Assembly (NCBI GenBank): GCA_041592975.1
Contig: JBFHOZ010000068.1
Coordinates: 1-11,434, forward strand
Length of the DNA: 11,434 nt
From: BM707 sp041592975
Lineage (GTDB): Bacteria; Desulfobacterota; Desulfuromonadia; Desulfuromonadales; UBA2294
Direction: 5' to 3'
The notes under the pieces are model-generated. The model worked only from the letters and a program-made list of their open reading frames with translations, did not search any database and had not been told where the DNA came from. Shown in pieces: positions 7,567 to 11,434 of this stretch. Position 1 is the stretch's first letter. The number at the start of each line of letters is the position of its first letter. The position numbers were made by a program, and so were the translations under genes.

Positions 7567-8049
7567 TCAGGTCTGTTCGAACCGGTTCAGCTCGAGGTTT
7601 TTCCTGACCTTGTCCGGCGTGAAGACCTGACCGTTCATGGCGATGTAGACGCCGTGCGGCAGCAGTTGCACGGCGGCGACGGCGAAGCCGATGTTGAACT
7701 CGGCGTCGCTCGAGCGGATGCGCGCCGGCTGCATCGCGCCGACCAGGATGACGGTCTTGTCGGCGACGGCGGCGGCGAGCAGGCGGGCGGTTTCGATCAT
7801 GGTGTCGGTGCCGTGGGTGACGAGGATCCTGTCGGCCGGGTCGGTCCTGACGGTGTCGACGATCAGCCGGCGGTCGGCGTCGGTCAGGTCGAGACTGTCC
7901 TTGCGCAGGATCGAGGTGGTCTCGTATTCGAGGCCGATGTTGGCCTCCTGCAGCAGCTCGACGATCTGCGGCTCGCCGACCTGGAACGCGTTCTTCCGGT
8001 CGAAATAGATCTTGTCGATGGTCCCGCCGGTGGTGAAGATTCTGATCAT
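7567..8049 (-). CDS. Short, single-domain asparaginase/glutaminase-like protein
   Basis: A 160-residue protein equal to the N-terminal catalytic domain of type I/II L-asparaginases (usually about 330 residues). The nucleophile motif TTGGTI has T10 aligned with Thr12 of E. coli AnsB. HGTDTM has T81 and D82 aligned with Thr89/Asp90, and VRK has K150 in the place of Lys162. VGAMQP and DAEFNI are also typical of the family. The C-terminal domain, which in full-length enzymes helps build the intersubunit active site, is absent. I see no frameshifted remnant of it downstream, so this looks like a natural short form as found in other proteobacteria. There is no signal peptide, so a cytoplasmic location is likely. 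The ATG at 8049-8047 follows GAGGAG closely. The upstream in-frame extension is rejected because it runs through a terminator hairpin. Substrate is unproven; the neighbouring amino acid transporter suggests Asn/Gln turnover. Confidence 0.88.
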   Translation of the reverse strand: MIRIFTTGGTIDKIYFDRKNAFQVGEPQIVELLQEANIGLEYETTSILRKDSLDLTDADRRLIVDTVRTDPADRILVTHGTDTMIETARLLAAAVADKTVILVGAMQPARIRSSDAEFNIGFAVAAVQLLPHGVYIAMNGQVFTPDKVRKNLELNRFEQT

Positions 8050-8131
8050 TCGCTCCTCGCGATAGCTCCGCCCGCACCTACAAAGAGTAGTCGATCTTCC
8101 CCTGTTGGCAACCGGCGCCGTGCCGGAAACA

Positions 8132-8159
8132 GAACAGCCGCCGGATCCGGCGGCTGTTT
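8132..8159 (-). terminator. Terminator-like hairpin after the triheme cytochrome gene
   Basis: A perfect 26-bp palindrome (8133-8158, centred on GGATCC, arms AACAGCCGCCG) lies 25 bp past the cytochrome stop on the minus strand. The minus-strand tail (CTGTTTCC) is only moderately T-rich. It probably ends the cytochrome transcript before the asparaginase-like gene, perhaps incompletely. Confidence 0.65.
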
Positions 8160-8183
8160 CGGGGACGGATCGACGGTCCTGAG

Positions 8184-8492
8184 TCATTTCCGTGTTAGGG
8201 CATGTCCCCGGTGGCAATCGTTGCAGTCGGTCGGACCGCTCTTCGATTCGTGGCAGGTGACGCAGACCTTGTGGGCAAAAAGTTCATTGACCTGGCCGCC
8301 GAAGGTGCGCAGGGCGCTGTGACAGAATGCGCAATTGTCCGGATAGCGTTCGGCGTGATCCTGGTGCGGGAAGGTGACGGTACCGGCGGTATTTTCGAAG
8401 GCCCGGGTGAACCGGAAGTCGCCGACGATGCTGGCCAGGGCCAGCGGGGACGAGAGCATAAGAACAGCCGCAAACAAGAGCAGTCTCTTCAT
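8184..8492 (-). CDS. Periplasmic triheme c7-type cytochrome (PpcA-like)
   Basis: A 102-residue exported cytochrome that likely shuttles electrons across the periplasm. Residues 1-20 are a Sec signal peptide (core LLLFAAVLML, cleavage after LALA). Three CxxCH heme sites are present: C54-C57-H58, C77-C80-H81 and C90-C93-H94. Distal histidines H43, H46 (FPHQDH) and H74 (FAH) fit bis-His coordination of all three hemes. The pattern VTFPHQDH ... CAFCH ... FAHKVCVTCH ... GPTDCNDCH follows the PpcA/c7 layout of Geobacter and Desulfuromonas, so this is a strong taxonomic pointer. I chose the ATG at 8492-8490 because AAGGAGG precedes it by 4 nt and it gives a clean signal peptide; an in-frame ATG 10 codons upstream is rejected. 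The gene is monocistronic, with its own promoter candidate and terminator. The redox partner is unknown. Confidence 0.93.
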   Translation of the reverse strand: MKRLLLFAAVLMLSSPLALASIVGDFRFTRAFENTAGTVTFPHQDHAERYPDNCAFCHSALRTFGGQVNELFAHKVCVTCHESKSGPTDCNDCHRGHALTRK

Positions 8493-8539
8493 CTTGCCTC
8501 CTTCATCAAGAAAACATGGCAAATCACAGATGGCAATCA

Positions 8540-8570
8540 GGGCGGGGGAGAGGGTGCCCCTCTGCCGCCC
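8540..8570 (-). other. Stem-loop in the cytochrome 5' leader
   Basis: An outer GGGCGG/CCGCCC stem (8540-8545, 8565-8570) and an inner AGAGGG/CCCTCT stem (8549-8554, 8558-8563) form an interrupted hairpin near the predicted 5' end of the cytochrome mRNA. No T-tract follows, so it is not a terminator for luxR. A stabilising or regulatory role is a guess. Confidence 0.45.
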
Positions 8571-8585
8571 TCATACAATGGCAGC

Positions 8586-8614
8586 ATTCTTGCGGAATGC
8601 ATTTCATTTTTCAA
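8586..8614 (-). promoter_or_regulatory. Sigma70-type promoter candidate for the triheme cytochrome
   Basis: On the minus strand, a -35 of TTGAAA (8614-8609, 5/6), a 17-bp spacer and a -10 of AAGAAT (8591-8586, 4/6) predict a start near 8579, about 87 nt before the ATG. This is the only AT-rich stretch in the 207-bp gap between the cytochrome and luxR. Confidence 0.4.
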
Positions 8615-8699
8615 TAATTAAGAAATTACAGATGTGATATGTGGTTTCCGAAAGACAGCGCGGGAAGGGATCCTCACTGGCGCAGGCGGGGGGAGGGGG

Positions 8700-9560
8700 T
8701 CAGCTCTGTTCATCCTCCTTCACTTCCGCCCTGACCTCCCTCTTCCAGAGTTCCGACAGTTTCCCTTCGAGATCAGGAACGTTCAAAACCGTATCCTCGC
8801 CCCAGTTCATGACCGAGTTGAGATACCCCATGGCGTAGGCTTTGGTGATCAGCTCCTGGCGGTTCTTGGCGCCAATGTTCCTCACCTTCAGTTTCTGCTG
8901 CGCCTGGGTGATGTGGTAGAGGACCGTCGGCACCTTGATGCCGAGCTTCTGCGCGATGGTCTCGGCGCTCGCCCCTTCGGCGACCCACTGCAGGACCTTC
9001 ATCTGCATCTCGCTCAGGCGGACCCGGTCGGGAAAGGAGATCCGGTAGAGGGCGTCGTGGATGCTGTTGCCGATCAGCAGGCCGAAGACCCGGATCTGCT
9101 TGATGGCCCTGTCCATCCGGTCGAAATCGGTCGCCGTCGTGACGTTGAGGAACCCCCGGCTGACCAGGGTGTGGATCGGCGTGCCGACGCCGCCGGTGTA
9201 CCCTCTCTTCTTCAGGCGGTCGATGAAGTTGCGCACCTCCGGATCGGCCCGGTTCCAGCGGTCGTCGTCCGGCCGCCAGATCAGCGGCAGGTCGTGGGTC
9301 ATGACGTGCTGCACGATCGGGTCGATGCGGTAGAAGTCCCGGAACCGGTACTCCGCCAGCCAGACCATGGAATAGTTCGAGGCGAACAGGACCGAGGAGG
9401 TCTGGGCCATGCGCACGGCGACATGGCCGACATAGACCCACGATTCCCACCCGAGCAGCGCCAGCGCCTCGCTGGACAGGTCGCGCACCTGCTTGCCGGA
9501 GGTCGTCTCGTTCATCCGGTCGCAGAGGCTCAGGATCTGTTCGCTCAATTCTTCCGTCAC
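8700..9560 (-). CDS. LuxR-family transcriptional regulator with autoinducer-binding domain
   Basis: A 286-residue LuxR/TraR-type regulator. The N-terminal domain (about 10-170) keeps the whole set of acyl-homoserine-lactone pocket residues at exact TraR spacing: W67, Y71, D80, P81, W95 and G123 correspond to W57, Y61, D70, P71, W85 and G113. The C-terminal LuxR helix-turn-helix (about 182-247, IAQKLGIKVPTVLYHITQAQ) keeps L190 and G196, matching L182 and G188. The usually invariant Glu178 position is Q186. A charged tail of about 40 residues (248-286) follows the HTH and is not standard. The start is GTG at 9560-9558, preceded by GGCAGG; the overlapping ATG is out of frame and stops at once. 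No LuxI-type synthase is visible in the window. The gene is divergent from the riboswitch operon, and two lux-box-like palindromes lie between them. The ligand is unproven. Confidence 0.93.
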   Translation of the reverse strand: MTEELSEQILSLCDRMNETTSGKQVRDLSSEALALLGWESWVYVGHVAVRMAQTSSVLFASNYSMVWLAEYRFRDFYRIDPIVQHVMTHDLPLIWRPDDDRWNRADPEVRNFIDRLKKRGYTGGVGTPIHTLVSRGFLNVTTATDFDRMDRAIKQIRVFGLLIGNSIHDALYRISFPDRVRLSEMQMKVLQWVAEGASAETIAQKLGIKVPTVLYHITQAQQKLKVRNIGAKNRQELITKAYAMGYLNSVMNWGEDTVLNVPDLEGKLSELWKREVRAEVKEDEQS

Positions 9561-9623
9561 ATCGAACCTGCCTTGGGAGTCCCCGCCGCAATTACCTGGA
9601 GTTGGAGACGCCCGGAAACGGTC

Positions 9624-9642
9624 GCCGGAGGGTGCCTCCGGC
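9624..9642 (-). other. Small hairpin in the luxR-family gene leader
   Basis: A GCCGGAGG/CCTCCGGC stem (8 bp, 3-nt loop) lies 64 bp upstream of the GTG start. It is not followed by a T-tract on either strand, so it is not a terminator. It would sit in the 5' UTR of the regulator mRNA. The adjoining 9650-9669 is A-rich on the plus strand. I recognise no known RNA class here. Confidence 0.4.
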
Positions 9643-9711
9643 TCTGTTAACGAAAATAAATAAAAAAAATGGGCGAGAAATTCACTTCTGATTCCAGGTG
9701 GTTAGAGTGGC

Positions 9712-9733
9712 GCCCTATAAGATGTTATAGGGC
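9712..9733. promoter_or_regulatory. Lux-box-like palindrome 1
   Basis: Nine-bp inverted arms (GCCCTATAA/TTATAGGGC) flank GATG. It fits the CT-N12-AG core of LuxR-type operators (CT at 9715-9716, AG at 9729-9730). By eye it matches the Vibrio fischeri lux box at about 13 of 20 positions. It lies 152 bp before the LuxR-family start codon, on the regulator's side of the divergent region. Confidence 0.6.
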
Positions 9734-9768
9734 TGTTTTCTGTGGCTAACATATTGAAATCATTGACA

Positions 9769-9784
9769 CTATAACATCTTATAG
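9769..9784. promoter_or_regulatory. Lux-box-like palindrome 2
   Basis: CTATAACATCTTATAG is the exact reverse complement of the 16-bp core of palindrome 1. It again has CT-N12-AG spacing. The two centres are 54 bp apart, about five helical turns. Its centre (9776.5) lies about 43 bp before the predicted start near 9820, the usual LuxR activation position. A consensus TTGACA abuts it at 9763-9768 but has no good -10 partner. Confidence 0.6.
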
Positions 9785-9785
9785 C

Positions 9786-9813
9786 TTGTGAAAAGTCAAC
9801 AGAAATGTAGAAT
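9786..9813 (+). promoter_or_regulatory. Promoter candidate for the riboswitch-cheY-rhodanese-MCP operon
   Basis: A weak -35 of TTGTGA (9786-9791, 4/6), a 16-bp spacer and a -10 of TAGAAT (9808-9813, 5/6) predict a start near 9820, about 44 nt before the riboswitch aptamer. A weak -35 with an adjacent palindrome is what an activator-dependent promoter would look like. Confidence 0.45.
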
Positions 9814-9863
9814 GAAGTTACATTTAAGCATAATTATGCGTGAAATATCTATAAAGCTTCAGG

Positions 9864-9948
9864 TTTCTACGAAGAGGCAAAGCCGGGGAAACCCGGTGAC
9901 GCAAAGCCACGGGTCCTGGATTGCAGGACAGCCGAGCCGCCGTAAAGA
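9864..9948 (+). ncRNA. GEMM-I cyclic-dinucleotide riboswitch aptamer (c-di-GMP-I class)
   Basis: The sequence follows the GEMM-I consensus closely. A GGC (9876-9878) pairs with GCC (9906-9908). Within this, hairpin P1b CCGGG/CCCGG (9883-9887, 9892-9896) carries a GAAA tetraloop (9888-9891). The conserved GACGCAAAGCC is at 9898-9908. The second hairpin is GTCCTG/CAGGAC (9913-9918, 9924-9929), with receptor-like flanks GGG and ACAGCC. The 3' conserved GCCGAGCCGCCG runs to 9942. TACG (9868-9871) can close with CGTA (9941-9944). The base I align by eye with position 20 of the Vibrio Vc2 aptamer is G9877, which predicts c-di-GMP rather than the 3',3'-cGAMP preference of A20 variants in Geobacter. 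The aptamer sits in the 5' leader of the CheY-rhodanese-MCP operon. Confidence 0.92.
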
Positions 9949-9995
9949 GACAGTTTCCCGGTTCTCCTCCTTCGGCGGCTAACCGGATTTTTTTT
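9935..9995 (+). terminator. Riboswitch expression platform: terminator with competing antiterminator
   Basis: The terminator hairpin is CCGGTT (9958-9963) with AACCGG (9981-9986), plus inner CC/GG pairs, followed by T8 at 9988-9995. The rival pairing is perfect over 8 bp: AGCCGCCG (9935-9942, the aptamer 3' strand) with CGGCGGCT (9973-9980). The two helices interlock, so they exclude each other. A folded aptamer holds 9941-9944 in its closing helix, which would block the antiterminator and favour termination. This suggests an OFF switch; the direction is inferred. Confidence 0.8.
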
Positions 9996-10006
9996 GGGGG
10001 GAGAGG
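9996..10006 (+). promoter_or_regulatory. Ribosome binding site of the CheY-like gene
   Basis: GGGGGGAGAGG begins right after the T-tract and ends 6 nt before the ATG at 10013. It lies outside the terminator hairpin, so control is more likely at transcription than translation. Confidence 0.8.
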
Positions 10007-10012
10007 TGACCC

Positions 10013-10384
10013 ATGAGAAAGAAAGTATTGATCGTTGACGACTCCGCCACCGTTCGGAAAGCCCTTGAGTCGACCCTGACCGGAGCCGGCTACGCCGTCA
10101 CCGAGGCGGACAACGGGCAGAATGCCCTGGAGCTGGCCGAAAGCTCCCGTTTCGACCTGCTGATCACGGATCTGAACATGCCGAAGATGGACGGCATGGA
10201 GTTCGTCCGCGAGTTCCGCAAGCTCGCCGGCTGCCGTTTTACGCCGACCATCATGCTGACGACGGAGAGCAATGCCCTGAAGAAGATCGAGAGTTTCGAG
10301 ATCGGGGTGAGCGGCTGGTTGAACAAGCCGTTTCATCCGGACCAGGTCCTGCGCATCCTGCGGATTATCGCCCCGCCGGAATAA
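10013..10384 (+). CDS. CheY-like single-domain response regulator
   Basis: A 123-residue stand-alone receiver domain. Acidic pair D9/D10, phospho-acceptor D53 (LLITDLNMPKMDG), switch T83 and K105 (NKPF) are all present. W102 takes the place of the CheY switch aromatic Tyr106. The stretch MLTTESNALKK and the GWLNKPF ending resemble CheY rather than DNA-binding regulators, and there is no output domain. It would be phosphorylated by a CheA-type kinase and could act on the flagellar motor, on type IV pili or as a phosphate sink. It is the first gene of an operon with an exported rhodanese (24 bp downstream) and a chemoreceptor. Its expression appears to be controlled by the riboswitch directly upstream. 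I do not give a symbol because several CheY paralogues are usual in this group. Confidence 0.93.
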   Translation: MRKKVLIVDDSATVRKALESTLTGAGYAVTEADNGQNALELAESSRFDLLITDLNMPKMDGMEFVREFRKLAGCRFTPTIMLTTESNALKKIESFEIGVSGWLNKPFHPDQVLRILRIIAPPE

Positions 10385-10408
10385 ACCGTACCGAAAAAGG
10401 AGACAACG

Positions 10409-11218
10409 ATGAACATCAGGACAGCGGCTGTCACCCTGGCTCTTCTGCTCTGCGCCGGAAATCTTCTGGCATCTCCGGAGTTCCCTCTGCGCGCGACGTA
10501 CCCGGACGTCAAAACGGTTTCACTGCAGCAACTGGCCGAACGCTACGATGAATTCGAGATCGTCGACGTCCGGTCGAAAATGGAGTTCGACGTCATCCAC
10601 ATCGCCAAGGCCAGACATATCCAGGTGACGAAGAGCGATTTTCTCGAAAAGATCGAGGAGCTGCGCGCCAGGGACGGTGTCGCCCCGATCGCCTTCTACT
10701 GCAACGGCCACACCTGCGCCAAGAGCTACAAGGCAGCCGAACAGGCCGCGGCGGCCGGCTTCAGGAACGTCTTCTGCTTCGACGCCGGCATTTTCGAGTG
10801 GGTCGACCGCCACCCGGAGAAAGGGACCCTCCTCGGGCAGACCCCGGCCGACAAGAGCCGGCTGATCTCGAAGGGCGACCTGGAAAAGCGGATGATCCCC
10901 TTCGCCCGCTTCCGGGAGAAGGCGCTCGAGCCCGACACCGTCGTCATCGACACCCGCGACCCGTTCCAGCGCGCCCGGGCCGCCGACCTGCCGCAGAACA
11001 GGATGGTCGCTCTCGAGGGGGTCCGCAACATCCCGATGGACCGGATGCTGACCCTGCTGAAGAACGGCGAATTCAGGGACAAGCAGCTGCTGATCTTCGA
11101 CGCCGTCGGCAAGCAGGTCCGCTGGCTGCAGTACCACCTCGAGGCGAACGGCTACAGCAACTACAGCTTCATGGCTAAAGGGGTCCTGGGAGCCGCCGAG
11201 GCCGGCGGCGTGAGGTAA
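10409..11218 (+). CDS. Exported tandem-rhodanese (sulfurtransferase-like) protein
   Basis: A 269-residue protein with a Sec signal peptide (about residues 1-21, core AAVTLALLLCAGNLL, cleavage after LLA). Rhodanese domain 1 (about 35-135) has EIVDVRSKMEFDVIHI and the active-site loop FYCNGHTCAKS, with C98 as the likely persulfide-carrying residue and C103 five residues later. Domain 2 (about 153-262) keeps the fold (VVIDTRDPFQRARAADL, NIPMDRM), but its loop is IFDAVGKQVRW with D231 in place of the cysteine, so it is probably inactive. Other cysteines, such as C123, are in domain 1. It likely handles sulfane sulfur, cyanide or a related thiol in the periplasm, or binds such a ligand for sensing. 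AAAAAGGAGA precedes the ATG at 10409. The position between a CheY and a chemoreceptor suggests a signalling or accessory role, which is inference. Confidence 0.9.
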   Translation: MNIRTAAVTLALLLCAGNLLASPEFPLRATYPDVKTVSLQQLAERYDEFEIVDVRSKMEFDVIHIAKARHIQVTKSDFLEKIEELRARDGVAPIAFYCNGHTCAKSYKAAEQAAAAGFRNVFCFDAGIFEWVDRHPEKGTLLGQTPADKSRLISKGDLEKRMIPFARFREKALEPDTVVIDTRDPFQRARAADLPQNRMVALEGVRNIPMDRMLTLLKNGEFRDKQLLIFDAVGKQVRWLQYHLEANGYSNYSFMAKGVLGAAEAGGVR

Positions 11219-11233
11219 CGGAAAGAAAACCCG

Positions 11234-11434
11234 ATGCGCAGCTTCGGCATAACCGGCAAATTCATCGCCGTCATCAGCCTGGTCACCCTGCTGATCCTCT
11301 CGGCCGTCGCCCTGAGCGCCATCGGCATCAGCAGCGCCCGCCAGGGGGAGCAGGTCGAGACCTTCATCGCCATGCTGCGCCAGGAGGAGCTGATCGAGGA
11401 GGAGCTGCTGAGCCGGGGGCTGCAGCAGAAAGGG
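11234..11434 (+). CDS. Chemoreceptor-like membrane protein, N-terminal part (3'-truncated by window)
   Basis: An open frame of 67 codons runs from the ATG at 11234 to the window edge without a stop. It starts MRSFGITGKFIAVISLVTLL, with one transmembrane helix at about residues 8-30. A charged, helical periplasmic segment follows (QGEQVETFIAMLRQEELIEE, then ELLSRGLQQKG). This start is typical of methyl-accepting chemotaxis proteins in Desulfuromonadia, but HAMP and signalling domains lie outside the window, so a sensor kinase or cyclase remains possible. Spacing after the rhodanese stop is 15 bp, so the genes are probably cotranscribed. The Shine-Dalgarno (GGAAAGAAAA) is weak. Confidence 0.75.
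   Translation, partial: MRSFGITGKFIAVISLVTLLILSAVALSAIGISSARQGEQVETFIAMLRQEELIEEELLSRGLQQKG

Noticed and set aside
8050..8217. N-terminal extension of the asparaginase-like protein to 8217
   Set aside because: The extension crosses the 26-bp palindrome and overlaps the cytochrome 3' end, is not family-like, and the ATG at 8049 has its own GAGGAG site.
8634..9650. A 338-codon plus-strand open frame over the luxR-family gene
   Set aside because: Shadow frame; the minus-strand product has all LuxR-family residues.
9788..9982. A 64-codon plus-strand open frame across the riboswitch
   Set aside because: It coincides with the structured aptamer and has no ribosome binding site worth noting; structure explains the sequence better than coding.
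1..11434. CRISPR arrays, insertion sequences, tRNA or rRNA genes
   Set aside because: No regularly spaced repeats, transposase, terminal repeats with target duplications, or tRNA/rRNA signatures were seen on either strand.

Overview
The window reads as chromosomal DNA of a high-GC member of the Desulfuromonadia (Geobacter/Desulfuromonas/Pelobacter relatives). The pointers are a small three-heme c7-type cytochrome, a GEMM-I riboswitch of the form common in Geobacter, a TIGR02266-like PilZ protein and several chemotaxis receptors. The species call is an inference; no rRNA or marker gene is present.

Layout. (1) 1-987 (+): a membrane-anchored PilZ protein with an N-terminal UVR motif, probably cut at its 5' end by the window edge. 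(2) 1016-1049: a bidirectional terminator shared with the convergent chemotaxis receptor at 1052-2881 (-), which carries an extra sensor-like domain after its signalling domain. (3) 2882-3257: divergent promoter region with a good sigma70 candidate for the transporter. (4) 3258-7466 (+): a complete aapJQMP operon for general L-amino acid ABC uptake, with a strong stem-loop between the binding-protein gene and the permease genes. (5) 7567-8049 (-): a one-domain asparaginase-like protein, convergent with aapP. (6) 8184-8492 (-): a periplasmic triheme cytochrome with its own promoter candidate and terminator. (7) 8700-9560 (-): a LuxR-type regulator keeping all six classical acyl-homoserine-lactone pocket residues at exact TraR spacing. 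(8) 9561-10012: a non-coding control region holding two lux-box-like palindromes, a promoter, a GEMM-I cyclic-dinucleotide riboswitch and a terminator/antiterminator switch. (9) 10013-11434 (+): an operon of a CheY-like response regulator, an exported tandem rhodanese and the start of another chemoreceptor, which runs off the window.

The most interesting part is 8700-11434. A LuxR-family receptor is divergent from a cyclic-dinucleotide-controlled chemotaxis/rhodanese operon. A CT-N12-AG palindrome is centred about 43 bp before the predicted transcription start, the usual place for LuxR-type activation. The operon therefore appears to be gated at initiation by a quorum-sensing-type regulator and at elongation by a second messenger. 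A PilZ protein elsewhere in the window adds a second possible c-di-GMP effector. Genes and the riboswitch class are read directly from sequence; the regulatory wiring is inference.
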